64,000 nt of DNA from Ancylobacter sp. IITR112 (GCF_041415945.1 NZ_JBGCUS010000004.1:21874-85873), one strand, 5' to 3'; positions 26,608 through 38,192 are shown, counted from the stretch's first letter. Made by a program: numbers and translations. The notes: a model not told the origin generated them from the letters alone.

Positions 26608-26826
26608 ATGCGCACCTGGCAGGTCGAGCGCCGCAATCGGACGCGGCATCTGATCGAACTCGGCGGCCTCGTCGTCAAGGCCGGGATCGTCGACCTGACA
26701 GGTGATGATCGCGCCGCGATCTACGGCGCACTGCTCTGGATGGCCGACAAGCTCCGAAGCGAGCGGGGTGAGCACGCACGGGCGCTCTGGACCGCGAAGG
26801 GAAAGCAGGCATTCGGGGACAACTGA
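26608..26826 (+). CDS. traD: Conjugal transfer protein TraD (Ti-plasmid type)
   Basis: 72 residues. RNRTRHLIELGGLVVKAGIVDLTGDDRAAIYGALLWMADKLRSE matches the TraD family of Ti-type plasmids (not the F-plasmid coupling ATPase of the same name). It is one base after the preceding gene and forms the second relaxosome accessory gene. In Ti plasmids traG would follow; here the next gene is the opposite-strand AbiE toxin, so the transfer operon has been cut. Confidence 0.8.
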   Translation: MRTWQVERRNRTRHLIELGGLVVKAGIVDLTGDDRAAIYGALLWMADKLRSERGEHARALWTAKGKQAFGDN

Positions 26827-26872
26827 GCATCACTATCGCCGAACGGCGCGCCCTCTTCGTTGTGCGTCGCGG

Positions 26873-27790
26873 TCACGGAAAAAGAACGCGCTCCAGGGCA
26901 TCGGCCAGCGCGCGCCGTTTTGCATCGGGCAGCTTGGCGAGGTTGCGCTGCTTCCACATGACGGCGGGCAAATGCTGTGCCTCCGGTATCCCGAGAAGCG
27001 CCCAATCCGGTTCGCCGCGCTTGAAGCCGGCAAGGAAGCGCCGGTGCTCTTCCGGCATGTCGGCCACCATCGCGGCGATGATCGCTTCTCGTGCGGCCTC
27101 AAGGCCCGCAAGCGCGACAGGTTCCTGAGTCATGCCGGCAAAGCCCCGTGCGAACTCCTCACGGAGAGGCTTGCGGGTCGGGGCCAGAACTTCGGCCATC
27201 GGACGGTTGTGGCTGATGACGTAAACCAGAAAGGCGCGGCGCAACTCATCGCTGATGCCCTCGCTCGCCAGCAGGCCGTGCACGTCGAAGAGGTCGCGCG
27301 GGTGTTGGCGGTCGAATGCCGCCACGATCTTGCCCGCATAGAGGTCGGCGAATGACACCACCTGCATTTCAGCGAAGCCGAAGGCGTCTTCGACAGCGGG
27401 AACCACACCCATCACGACGGGATCATAAACCGCGCCACGGAGCACTGGCGTCACCTCGATCTTGATCTGCGCGCCGCTCGCGCGAACGATCAACTTGGTG
27501 ACGATATCCTCGTCGGACGAACGCGAAGCATTGACCCTCGTGGCAGGCATGCCCCGCTCGATGCGCTCCTTGATCCGCAGCATAGCGGCGTCGATCGCCG
27601 CGAGCGATGTGGCCCGATCTTCGACTGGCAGATAGGTCAGGTCGATGTCCACGGAGAGGCGCGGCATGTCGCGCACGAACAGGTTGATCGCAGTGCCGCC
27701 TTTGAGCACGAATGCCCGCTCCTCCGCGACGAAAGGAAGGACGCGAATAAGCAGGGCGACCTGCTGTCGGTATGTGTCCAGGAAGGCCAT
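26873..27790 (-). CDS. AbiEii-type nucleotidyltransferase toxin (second family)
   Basis: 305 residues from ATG 27790 (MAFLDTYRQQVALLIRVLPFVAEERAFVLKGGTAINLF); a GTG at 27799 overlaps the antitoxin stop and is also possible. The nucleotidyltransferase motif LKGGTAINLFVRDMPRLSVDIDLTYLP carries the GG and the D-x-D metal site at about residues 31-57. FADLYAGKIVAAFDRQHPRDLFDV is the second conserved block. It belongs to a different AbiEii subfamily from the copies at 5511 and 39592 and is paired with its own antitoxin upstream. Confidence 0.85.
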   Translation of the reverse strand: MAFLDTYRQQVALLIRVLPFVAEERAFVLKGGTAINLFVRDMPRLSVDIDLTYLPVEDRATSLAAIDAAMLRIKERIERGMPATRVNASRSSDEDIVTKLIVRASGAQIKIEVTPVLRGAVYDPVVMGVVPAVEDAFGFAEMQVVSFADLYAGKIVAAFDRQHPRDLFDVHGLLASEGISDELRRAFLVYVISHNRPMAEVLAPTRKPLREEFARGFAGMTQEPVALAGLEAAREAIIAAMVADMPEEHRRFLAGFKRGEPDWALLGIPEAQHLPAVMWKQRNLAKLPDAKRRALADALERVLFP

Positions 27791-27795
27791 GAAAT

Positions 27796-28593
27796 TCACG
27801 GGCCTGCAAGGTCGGACGGCACGGTGATGTTGTAGCGCGGATCGAGCTTGCCGCCTTTGACGAGGACGCGCTTGCCCGAACCCAGATCGACGCGGGACAT
27901 GTCGAGCCGGGATCGCCACGCATGGCGGTGGCGGTCGGCGAAGAAAAGAAAGAGCCGCTTCACCTTCACGCTGGCGCAAGCCTCCAGCAGAGTTTGCAAG
28001 CGGCGCGGGCTCAAATCGCTCATCCCTTCCATCAGGGCATCGATCTGATGGAAGCTCTCATGCTCGGGGAGCTCGTCGAGCAATTCGAGAACGGCGCGCT
28101 CCTTGGTGGAATAGCAGATAGGCAAGGTCAGGCCGCCGGCGCTGACCATGACGGGGCTTGGCTCGGGCGGTGCGTCGGCATCGCCGGGAAACAGTCGCAG
28201 GCTGTTGTGCCAATGAAAGGTCACGTCGAGCGGCAGGCTCACCAGCCAGGTCGGCGGGCGCGTCGGCCCGTAAAGGTGAACCTCGCGCATGGCAGTCGAA
28301 AGGTAATGGGCGTAACCCTGCTGTTCGAGCGCGGTACGCCCGCCGACGGTCAGCGGAAGGTCCAGCACCGTCTGGAGAGAAACGGCCACCTGCTGCCAGG
28401 TGAGCGGCGTGCGCGAGCGGCGATAGACGCGCCGGGCCGGGCTATCGAGCCAGCCCGCGCGAACATACTGGCTGCGCAGCGCCGATGAGTAGCCGTGGGC
28501 TTCCATCCAGGCGGCATCGGCCAGGAGTCCCTCGGGGAGATCCTGCTGCAGCCGGTTTAGCTTGCTGCCAGAACGCATATCCATGTTTAACAT
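27796..28593 (-). CDS. AbiEi-type antitoxin (second family)
   Basis: 265 residues. The N-terminal winged helix (DAAWMEAHGYSSALRSQYVRAGWLDSPARRVYRRSRTPLTWQQVAVSLQTVL) and the AbiEi C-terminal domain (DLPLTVGGRTALEQQGYAHYLSTAMREVHLYG, VKRLFLFFADRHRHAW) are complete. It overlaps a possible GTG start of the toxin. Two inverted repeats upstream (28613-28656) are candidate autorepression sites, as known for AbiEi of streptococcal AbiE. Confidence 0.85.
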   Translation of the reverse strand: MLNMDMRSGSKLNRLQQDLPEGLLADAAWMEAHGYSSALRSQYVRAGWLDSPARRVYRRSRTPLTWQQVAVSLQTVLDLPLTVGGRTALEQQGYAHYLSTAMREVHLYGPTRPPTWLVSLPLDVTFHWHNSLRLFPGDADAPPEPSPVMVSAGGLTLPICYSTKERAVLELLDELPEHESFHQIDALMEGMSDLSPRRLQTLLEACASVKVKRLFLFFADRHRHAWRSRLDMSRVDLGSGKRVLVKGGKLDPRYNITVPSDLAGP

Positions 28594-28612
28594 TTTGGCA
28601 TATTTTCAAACC

Positions 28613-28656
28613 AATGTCGAGTTCATATTTTTCGACATTCACTAAGTCATACTTAG
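28613..28656. promoter_or_regulatory. Inverted repeats upstream of the second-family abiE operon
   Basis: AATGTCGA (28613-28620) and TCGACATT (28632-28639) form eight-base arms around 11 bases; CTAAG-TCATA-CTTAG follows at about 28642-28656. They lie 20-63 bases upstream of the antitoxin start codon, in an AT-rich stretch, where AbiEi autorepressor sites are expected. Confidence 0.55.
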
Positions 28657-28866
28657 CGTTTCGTTGAATCTACAAACCATCCCTCGAGGTCAATGAGGGG
28701 ACCGCCAACATCGGATCATCCTTAAAACTCCGCTTTCAGAGCGGAATTTTCAGTATGATGCTGCGGCAGCCCCGGCCCAACCGCCGCTGCTCGCCCCGGG
28801 ATGGGTGAGGTGGTCCCCATTTGGCGGACAGATTGGCGGCTTCGCTAAGCTTGGTTCTGGTGTGTG

Positions 28867-29200
28867 TCACGCCGCCATGTTGATGCCGTCGCAGGCCGTA
28901 TGGACCTCCTCCGGCGTTCTGCCGCCGAGAGCCGAGTGCGGCCTCGTACAATTATAGTAGGTGACCCACCTGCCGATCCCGGCCCGGGCCTGCGAGCCGG
29001 TCTCGAAGGCGTTGAGGTAGATGCACTCGTATTTCAGCGACCGCCAGAGGCGCTCGATGAACACGTTGTCCATCCACCGGCCGCGGCCATCCATGGAGAT
29101 CCGCACGCCAGCGTCCAGCAGCACCTGAGTGAAGCGCGGGCTGGTGAACTGGCTGCCCTGGTCGGTGTTGAAGATGCCCGGCCGCCCGGGCGCCGCGTCG
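28867..29200 (-). pseudogene. IS3-family transposase, C-terminal fragment
   Basis: The integrase-core end is preserved: NTDQGSQFTSPRFTQVLLDAGVRISMDGRGRWMDNVFIERLWRSLKYECIYL and YYNCTRPHSALGGRTPEE, with the second D and the final E of the DDE set. The element's left end is probably near 28809 (TGAGGTGGTCCCCATTTGG). Upstream sequence is lost, replaced by the MFS gene remnant. Confidence 0.8.
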
Positions 29201-30172
29201 AAGCCGTTCTTCGCCCTCGCTGGCGCACCGGCCATGGTGTTTGCCGCGCGCTTCGCCGACCGCATCGGCAAGGGGATCCGTGGCGCGCCGCGGGACGCGC
29301 TGGTGGCCGATGTCACGCCGCCTTCCATCCGCGGGCGCGCCTACGGGGTGCGCCAGGCGCTCGATACGGTCGGCGGCTTCCTCGGCCCGCTCCTCGCCAT
29401 CGCGCTGATGGCGCTGTTCGCCGACGACATGCGAACGGTGTTCTGGTTCGCCCTCATCCCCGGCGCGCTTGCGGTGGCGTGCGTCATCCTGGAGGTCGAG
29501 GATCTGGGGGTCGAGGATCGCGCCATCGGGGAGGAGGGCTCCACCGGCCGTCCGCCGCCGGTGCGCCTCGCCGATCTCCGGCAGTTCGACGGCGCGTTCT
29601 GGGGCGTCGTCGCCATCGGCGTGGTGTTCACCCTTGCGCGGTTCAGCGAAGCCTTCCTCGTGCTGAAGGCGCACGACGAGGGCCTACCGCTGGCCCTCGC
29701 GCCGCTCGTTCTCGTGGCCATGAACGTCGTCTATTCGCTCGGCGCCTATCCCGCCGGTGCCTGGTCCGACCAGGCCTCGCCCACGCGCTTGCTGCTGGTG
29801 GGGCTGGCGGTCCTCATCGGCGCGGACCTGATGCTGGCCTTCGCGCCGGGGCTGTGGGGCGCCTTTCTCGGCATCGCCTTGTGGGGCGCGCACATGGCGC
29901 TCACGCAGGGCCTGCTCGCCAAGCTGGTTGCCCAGCACGCGCCCGCGACGCTGCGCGGCTCCGCCTTCGGCCTGTTCAATCTCGCCACCGGCGTCGCCAT
30001 GCTGGTGGCGAGCGTCGTTGCGGGGGTGCTGTGGGAGCGGATCGGCTCCGCGGCGACCTTTGCCGCAGGGGCCGGTTTCGCGGTCCTCGCGGCCCTCTTC
30101 GTGATGGTATCCGCCCTGACGCGCCGGGCGGGGCGCGAAGATCCCTCTCCCGGCGGCGCGCACCTCCCCTGA
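29200..30172 (+). pseudogene. MFS transporter, 5' end lost to an IS3 fragment
   Basis: The reading continues in frame from IS sequence into FFALAGAPAMVFAARFADRIGKGIRGAPRDALVADVTPPSIRGRAYGVRQALDTVGGFLGPLLAIALM, a typical MFS segment after TM2-3, and runs to the end with about eight further helices. The first two to three helices and the real start are missing, so the gene is almost certainly non-functional. The last part (WERIGSAATFAAGAGFAVLAALFVMVSALTRRAG) is intact. Confidence 0.75.
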
Positions 30173-30231
30173 GACGCCCCGGCTCCAGGCCGGGCGCCTG
30201 TCTTTCACAGGATGGCCATGCAACCGCAGTG

Positions 30232-30351
30232 CTAATGCCACAGGTATTTGATGAGCGCGGCGATCCCGAGCACGACAAGGATGAGGATCAGGAGCCCGAC
30301 CAGCCCCATCCCCCACATGCCGCCGTCCATCATGCCGTCGTAGTTCATCAT
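30232..30351 (-). CDS. Small Met/Gly-rich membrane peptide next to CopA
   Basis: 39 residues, ATG 30351 seven bases after AGGAGG and 10 bases past the copA stop. The N-terminus (MMNYDGMMDGGMWGMG) is rich in Met and Gly and the rest (LVGLLILILVVLGIAALIKYLWH) is one membrane helix. A related but broken peptide lies at 35820-35929. Met-rich termini suit transient copper or silver binding; the function is not proven. Confidence 0.75.
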   Translation of the reverse strand: MMNYDGMMDGGMWGMGLVGLLILILVVLGIAALIKYLWH

Positions 30352-30361
30352 CGTGTCCTCC

Positions 30362-32746
<2,385 letters not shown>

Positions 32747-32936
32747 GGGACTTCTCCGGAAGGTGGGTCTTCCCGGACGGAAAGCCGATCCGGGGAGGAA
32801 GGCGGCAACACCAGGGTGTCCTCACCGAAGGTCCGGGTAGCAGACACGTCGCGTCCCCGGCCGCCGGATTGATCCTCCTCCCCCGGCGGGATGGATTGGG
32901 GGATCGGGACGGCGCACGCCGTCCCGATCCCTCCGC

Positions 32937-33533
32937 TCACATGGCTCCCATGGGTCCCGGCATGAGCAGTTGATCGGCCGTGCGCTTCTGCGCGTCGTCG
33001 AAGGCGGCGTAGAGCGGCCCGAGCGCGCCCTTCAGCCGGCGCAGGGCATCGAGACGGGCGGCGAGCATCCGTTCATGAAGCTCGAGCCGCTGCGGCAGAG
33101 CCGCGGGGCCCTGTGCCCCCATCATCATCATGTCCTGCATGTCGCCCATCATGCCCGACATGCCGCGGGCGTTGACGCGGAGCGCCTCGGTGAAAGCGTT
33201 CCACAGCGGCTGCTGCGCGTCGGTGATCTTGAGCTCCGTCTTGAGGAAGGCGATGCGTCCCTCGATGCGCCCCGGGGCCATCATATGGCCCATCATGCCC
33301 ATGGAACCTCCCCCCATCATCCCCATCACGCCACCTCCCATCGTGCCCGGCTGCACGTCGGAAGCTTGAGCGGCGGCCGGAGGCTGCGGGGCAGGTGCCG
33401 GAGCGGTCGTTTGAGCAGGGGCTGGCTGCGCCGCGCCGGGCGGGTGGTGCGCGTCCTCGGCCAGAGCCGGCCCAGCCGCGATCAGCAATGCACCCGCCGC
33501 ACAGGCCATCATCAGCTTGCGATATGTCGTCAT
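32937..33533 (-). CDS. Spy/CpxP-family periplasmic protein, Met-rich
   Basis: 198 residues from ATG 33533 (MTTYRKLMMACAAGALLIAAGPALA), a signal peptide. A Pro/Ala/Gln linker is followed by the Met/Gly-rich run GTMGGGVMGMMGGGSMGMMGHMMAPG and a helical domain (RIEGRIAFLKTELKITDAQQPLWNAFTEALRVNA) with the LTxxQ-like pattern of Spy/CpxP proteins. The Met-rich stretch suggests binding of copper or silver in the periplasm. It is on the same strand as copA, 190 bases upstream. Confidence 0.75.
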   Translation of the reverse strand: MTTYRKLMMACAAGALLIAAGPALAEDAHHPPGAAQPAPAQTTAPAPAPQPPAAAQASDVQPGTMGGGVMGMMGGGSMGMMGHMMAPGRIEGRIAFLKTELKITDAQQPLWNAFTEALRVNARGMSGMMGDMQDMMMMGAQGPAALPQRLELHERMLAARLDALRRLKGALGPLYAAFDDAQKRTADQLLMPGPMGAM

Positions 33534-33865
33534 GACAAGCGTCCTCCAATTGTGGCGAGACGGCACGCGCCGCTCGCATCGGCCTCGAAAGTGTCGAATG
33601 GGCGTCACGATGGCGTGACGACATCCCTGTTGCTGTTCATTGAAGCGCTCGGCGAAAGACGGAATTCGCCAAAGTCCTGGACACCGACGTTCGGGCTTCA
33701 GACCTGCTGGAAGGTCCGCTCCCCGACGGCGTCGCACGGCCGGTGCCCATCGCATGGTTGTGCGCCCGCTGCGGATGAGCGTGCACGCGCATCGCGCGCG
33801 GCATCAGGTCGGGCACCATCCCATGACCCGATCGCCCTCCGATACGGAAGGCGGCTCAGGAGGGG
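33534..33865. other. Intergenic, upstream of the Spy-like gene
   Basis: About 330 bases between the Spy-like gene and the His-rich exported gene. It must contain the promoter of the copper operon. No gene, palindrome or terminator was convincing. Confidence 0.4.
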
Positions 33866-34267
33866 TCAGGCCTGAAAACGAGGGGGATCCAGAGCGGGAG
33901 GAACCGTCAAGCCACGGGCGACCTGATCGATAAGGTCGAAATGCTGACGGGCGAAGGTCGGATCGAGGACATCTTCGGCAATGCTGCCGATGACCATGGC
34001 ATGGACACCGCAGGCGACGGCACAGCATTTTCCATGATCGACGACCTGCGATGGCTCGCCAGAATGGTCGACCAGACCGGAGGCTACGACGTGCTGCGCA
34101 TCATGCATGACACTCGCTTGCGCGACACCTCTATGCGCCGCAGGCTCGTCATGGTCATGACACGGCATCGGCCTGGCATTGGCCAACGGCGCAAGCAGCA
34201 TCGCCACCCCGACCAGAACGGCCGGCAGCAGCTTCGCCTGTCTCAGTGCCCGCCATAGCCAGATCAT
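33866..34267 (-). CDS. His/Cys-containing exported protein, possible copper-related
   Basis: 133 residues with a signal-peptide-like start (ALRQAKLLPAVLVGVAMLLAPLANARPMPCHDHDE). The mature part has several His (CHDHDEPAAH, SVMHDAQHVV) and a VDHGKCCAVACGVHA motif with three Cys. I do not recognise the family for certain; DUF2946-like periplasmic proteins of copper loci share this type of composition. An IS1595 element is inserted 37 bases upstream of its start and has probably disrupted its promoter. Confidence 0.55.
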   Translation of the reverse strand: MIWLWRALRQAKLLPAVLVGVAMLLAPLANARPMPCHDHDEPAAHRGVAQASVMHDAQHVVASGLVDHSGEPSQVVDHGKCCAVACGVHAMVIGSIAEDVLDPTFARQHFDLIDQVARGLTVPPALDPPRFQA

Positions 34268-34304
34268 CGAAGGGACTGCCTCCCAAACATATTTTACTAC
34301 AATC

Positions 34305-35410
34305 CGTGCCTATCCGGTTAAGGCATACACCCACTAGATGTTGGGTGCTGCCACTCTCCTGAATAAAGCGCATCGAATGTCGGCGCGTCGACTTCGCCGG
34401 CGATCCCGAGCAACGAGCGGAAGGCGTTGAAGGGGTAGAAGCGCCGATTGAAGCGGAAGGTGAACTCGTTAAGGTAGGCTTGCAGATGCTTAGCGCTGAC
34501 GCCGTGATGAGTGCCGCTGAGCCAGGTCTTCAAGTTCAAGAAGACGAGATGGATGATCGGCAGAAATTCTTCGGCGACGTCCGGATCGCCGCACTCGGCG
34601 ATGGCGTGATGGTCGTAGCCGCGCTTCCGCAGGCTGGCGTAGGCGCTCCAATCGTCCGTCACCGTGAGGGCGCCCGGCGCGACGGCGCTTTCGACGAAGC
34701 CGCAAAGCTGTTCGGCGCTCCGGTCGGACACGACAGCGAGCCGGACACGCCCGGCGTAGCGTCCATCCTTCCGCGCGTCCTGCGCGCTCCCCGGCTTACG
34801 ATGGCGCACCTCGACGGCGCAGGCGACGAGGACTTTGTGATGCACGCCACGGCCCTCGCCGCGCGTCCGTCCGCCGATCCATGTCTCGTCCACTTCGACA
34901 TGTTGGCCGGGCCGACCACCGATCCTGTCCTGGTTGGGCCGCACCATTGCGGCGCGGAGCTTGTGCAGAAGGCCGAAGGCGGTCTCGTAACGCGAGAGCC
35001 CGAGCTGGCGTTGGAACTGCACAGCCGACATGCCGGTCGTCTGGCTGGCGACGAGATAAGCGGCCCAGAACCATGCGCTCAGCGGAGTGTGCGAGCGCTC
35101 CATGACGGTCCCCGCCGTCAGTCCCGTCTGGCGGCGGCACTTGCGGCAAGTCAGGATGGCCGGCCGCGTGGCGATGCGAAACGGTTCGCCGACTTCCCCG
35201 CAATGAGGGCAGGTGAAACCCTCGGCCCAGCGGGCCTTTTCGAGATAGCTGGCGCACGCTGCGTCATCCGGAAAAAGCTGCTGGAATTCGGCGAGCGATT
35301 TCGGAAACGCCAACCCCGCGCGGTCGAGAACGTCCATCAACGCCTCAATCGATCGAATGACTGGCGTCTAACTACATCTAGTGGGTGTATGCGTCAACCG
35401 GATAGGCAGG
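34305..35410. mobile_element. Complete IS1595-family element
   Basis: 1,106 bp flanked by the 8-base target duplication CTACAATC (34297-34304 and 35411-35418). The inverted ends run for over 35 bases; the inner 19 bases GCATACACCCACTAGATGT (34323-34341) are perfectly repeated at 35374-35392. An 8-bp duplication is typical of IS1595. It lies upstream of the His-rich exported gene. Confidence 0.9.
34318..35337 (-). CDS. IS1595-family transposase (ISXO2-like)
   Basis: 339 residues. An N-terminal zinc ribbon (FTCPHCGEVGEPFRIATRPAILTCRKCRRQTGLTAGTVMERSHTPLSAWFWAAYL) precedes the ISXO2-like DDE/N core: VEVDETWIGGRTRGEG (first Asp), LTVTDDWSAY (second Asp) and IHLVFLNLKTWLSGTHHGVSAKHLQAYLNEFTFRFNRR (third catalytic position, Asn/Glu type). 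The stop codon lies inside the left inverted repeat. The gene looks intact. Confidence 0.9.
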   Translation of the reverse strand: MDVLDRAGLAFPKSLAEFQQLFPDDAACASYLEKARWAEGFTCPHCGEVGEPFRIATRPAILTCRKCRRQTGLTAGTVMERSHTPLSAWFWAAYLVASQTTGMSAVQFQRQLGLSRYETAFGLLHKLRAAMVRPNQDRIGGRPGQHVEVDETWIGGRTRGEGRGVHHKVLVACAVEVRHRKPGSAQDARKDGRYAGRVRLAVVSDRSAEQLCGFVESAVAPGALTVTDDWSAYASLRKRGYDHHAIAECGDPDVAEEFLPIIHLVFLNLKTWLSGTHHGVSAKHLQAYLNEFTFRFNRRFYPFNAFRSLLGIAGEVDAPTFDALYSGEWQHPTSSGCMP

Positions 35411-35541
35411 CTACAATCTTCTATCCTGAGAAATTCCGCGTTGATCGTGATCAATGAGCCTGTTGCTTGAGAAGATTATCTCGCGAACGAGCCGATCCAG
35501 ACGGTGTGTCACGTCGGACAGCGCGCGGTGTATCCTTCGCT

Positions 35542-35760
35542 TCAGCTCCTGGCCCCGCAGCAGTCGGACCGGCTGTCCTGAACCGGCGGGCATGGCACGT
35601 CCGCATAGGAGCAGAAGACGCAGCAATCCCCGGGCTTGGGTTTCAATACGGCCCCGCATGCCCGGCAACGGTAGAAATATCGGCGGCATCGGTTGGCATC
35701 TTCTCCTTGAATGCCGCGCCGCAGCGCGGGCAGGTGATGGTGGCTTCCAGGGTCGTCATG
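35542..35760 (-). pseudogene. Zinc-ribbon GDCCVFCSY protein, frameshifted
   Basis: From ATG 35760 the reading is MTTLEATITCPRCGAAFKEKMPTDA, then a one-base shift near 35687 is needed to reach YFYRCRACGAVLKPKPGDCCVFCSYADVPCPPVQDS to the end near 35542. Small proteins with two Cys-pair sites and the GDCCVFCSY-VPCPP signature accompany mercury, copper and arsenic loci. Its function is unknown. The shift makes it a pseudogene unless the sequence has an error. Confidence 0.6.
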
Positions 35761-35819
35761 AGCACCGCTCCACCCATTGTCTGAGACCGGATCGTCTGTG
35801 ACCCGCGATCGTAGGCCCC

Positions 35820-35929
35820 TCACCGAAAGAACACGTATTTCACCGACGCCGCGATCACGAGCGCGAACACCACCATGCCAATCATCCGGACTAAGCCCGT
35901 CCCATGCCGCCCATTATGTCCTGCATCAT
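35820..35929 (-). pseudogene. Small membrane peptide, frameshifted
   Basis: ATG 35929 follows GGGAGG. MMQDIMGGMGRA is read to a stop; shifting one base gives LVRMIGMVVFALVIAASVKYVFFR to a stop at 35820. The composite resembles the Met/Gly-rich one-helix peptide at 30232-30351. It lies between a CusA remnant and a zinc-ribbon remnant. Confidence 0.55.
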
Positions 35930-35941
35930 GGAAACCTCCCG

Positions 35942-36371
35942 TCATTCAACCGCCTCAAGAGCGGCCCGCGCCCGCTCGTGCGCAGTCTCTGCGACAATCT
36001 CTCCGCGCTCGAGCCGCCAGCCCTTCACCAGAGCGTAGACCGCCGGGATCACCACCAAGGTCAGCACGGTCGAGGAGAGCATGCCGCCGATCATCGGCAC
36101 GGCGATGCGCTGCATCACCTCCGATCCGGTACCGGTGCTCCACAGGATAGGCAGCAGCCCGGCCATGATGGCGACCACCGTCATCATCTTCGGCCGCACC
36201 CGCTCCACAGCCCCCAGCATGATGGCCCGGTTAAGATCGGCCCGGGTGAAGGGCCGGCCCTGCGCCGTCCGCGCGACCTTCAGCTCGCGCATGGCCTGAT
36301 CGAGATAGATCAGCATGACGACCCCGGTCTCGGCGGCGACGCCCGCGAGCGCGATGAAGCCCACCCGAAGG
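35942..36371 (-). pseudogene. CusA/CzcA-type RND metal efflux pump, C-terminal fragment
   Basis: About 140 residues remain: [101 protein letters not shown]. This is the TM10-12 end of heavy-metal RND pumps, including the [17 protein letters not shown] loop typical of CusA. The first 900 or so residues are absent; an IS5 fragment abuts at about 36370. Confidence 0.85.
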
Positions 36372-36560
36372 AGCGGCCGCTCGGCGATCGACGGCCGCAC
36401 CACCCGCCATCCCGGATATGCCGCGAGCCAGCGGGTCCGCAAGCGCATCGAGGAGGGCTTCGGCTGGATGAAGGCGGTGGCCGGGCTCGACAGGCCGAAG
36501 CTGCGCGGCCGCCGCCTACAACCTCGTCCGCCTGCCGAAGCTGCTGGCGGCGCCGGCATG
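36372..36560 (+). pseudogene. IS5-family transposase, C-terminal fragment with internal deletion
   Basis: [43 protein letters not shown] is the end of the DDE domain (final Glu in [10 protein letters not shown]). A deletion then joins it to [17 protein letters not shown] with a frame change, ending at 36560. Confidence 0.75.
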
Positions 36561-36654
36561 AGCGAGACCACCGACGCGTCGCTGCAAGCAACCAAATCCT
36601 ACGCCGTATCAGGGCTCTATGCCACGCCAGCCCCAAAGCACTCGCTTCATGAAT

Positions 36655-37482
36655 AATTGCGGCTAGCAGCGTGGTCTTCCCTCCGGTCGATCTCTGGCGC
36701 GGAACGAGACCGAGGAAGGCGGCGAGGTCGCGGCCGCTGCGGAAGTCCGATACATTTGCCACAGCACTGAACAGGGCGGTGGCGACGATCACCCCGACGC
36801 CGGGAATAGACAACAAGGCCCTGCAGGCGGAGTTGGATTTGGCGAAAGCGGCAAGCTCCTCGTCGATCTCGTCAATGCGGGTATCGATCGCCTCGTATTC
36901 GGCGGCAAGAGTGGCGAACAATGTCCGGCAAACCGGATTGAGCTGAATCTCCTGGCAGGTCAGTTGTTCACGCAGAAATCGGCCGAAACGCATCCGGCCA
37001 GAGCCGAAGACCAGCCCGCGTTCGCGAAGCAGGCCGCGCACTTGGTTGACGATGGCGGTGCGCGCCGTGACCAACCGTTGCCGGACCCGGTGCAATGCCT
37101 GGATGTCCATCTGCTCCTGCGATTTGATCCCCACCGCATGTCGACCTGGCCGCTGCGCGGCTTCCGCGATGGCAAGCGCATCGTTCCAGTCGTTCTTCTG
37201 AGCCTTGGCGAAAGGCCGGACGCTCTCGGGCGTCAGGAGCCGGACGTCGTGACCCATCGCCATGAGCTGATGCGCCAGCCAATGCGCACCGGAACAGGCC
37301 TCAAAGGCGACGTTGAGGTGCTCCTCCGTTCTCTGCTTGAAAAACGCGATCAGCCGCGACCGAGTGAATTGCCGGCGAAGCACGATATCGCCGTCGCTGC
37401 CGAGCGCGACCAGGTGAAAGCTGCTGTTCTTGCCGATATCGATGCCGATCTGCTTGATTTGCACGTGATGCCTCCTTCTCAT
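36655..37482 (-). pseudogene. IS110-family transposase, C-terminus lost
   Basis: From ATG 37482 (MRRRHHVQIKQIGIDIGKNSSFHLVALG) the DEDD domain is present (GIDIGKNSSFHL; FEACSGAHWLAHQL; LTPESVRPFAKAQKNDWNDALAIAEAA) and the Tnp_20-like part begins (LLSIPGVGVIVATALFSAVANVSDFRSGRDLAAFLGLVPRQRSTGGKTTLLAAI). Homology ends near 36655, before the serine-containing C-terminal region needed for activity; the adjacent IS5 fragment likely replaced it. Confidence 0.8.
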
Positions 37483-37571
37483 TGGACGACGAAGCGTATT
37501 CGCCGGGGAGGAGGCGAACCATCCCACAAGACGAGGCTCGGATCGGGCAAAAGAACGGGATCGTCTGACAA

Positions 37572-38033
37572 TGGGCGCGGCGAGGGACGAGACCCCGCCA
37601 GCCGGCCGATCAGCGCTACGAGAACGCCTATCTCTTCGGCGCGATCTGCCCGGCGCGGGGCGTCGGCGCCGCCTTGGCGCTCCCCTACATCGGCACCGAC
37701 GCCATGCAGATGCACCTCGACGAAATCTCGACCGTGGTCGCCCGAGGAGCGCACGCCGTGCTGCCGCTCGATCGCGCCGGATGGCACACCACGGGAATGC
37801 TCACGGTGCCGAAGAACGTGACGCTGATCTTCCTGCCGTCGCGATCACCGGAGTTGAACCCGGTCGAGCAAATCTGGTAGTACCTGCGCTCGAACTGGCT
37901 CTCCAACCGCGTCTTCGAGACCTACACCGACATCGTCGACGCCGCCTGCGATGCCTGGCGCAGGCTCGTCGACAGCCCGGACGTCATCACATCGATCGGA
38001 ATGCGCGACTGGGCACACATCGGTCTGAAATGA
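37572..38033 (+). pseudogene. IS630-family transposase, 5'-truncated with an internal stop
   Basis: ENAYLFGAICPARGVGAALALPYIGTDAMQMHLDEISTVVARGAHAVLPLDRAGWHTTGMLTVPKNVTLIFLPSRSPELNPVEQIW is the second half of an IS630 transposase with the LPLDRAGWH Asp and the SPELNPVEQIW Glu. A TAG at 37878-37880 stands where most relatives have Gln; reading on gives YLRSNWLSNRVFETYTDIVDAACDAW to a stop at 38033. The first Asp and the N-terminal helix-turn-helix are missing. Confidence 0.8.
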
Positions 38034-38192
38034 GAGCCGTTGGTATAACGCAGCGGGTTACGAAGCGGCCAGTATGCTGCGATTTGTCACGCAATGTCGA
38101 CAACATCCACAATCGATCCATCGACCCCTCGGAGCGCTTTTCAGAAGTCCCAACTCTATGATTCAGTAGAGAAAATTGGGATTGATTCGGCC

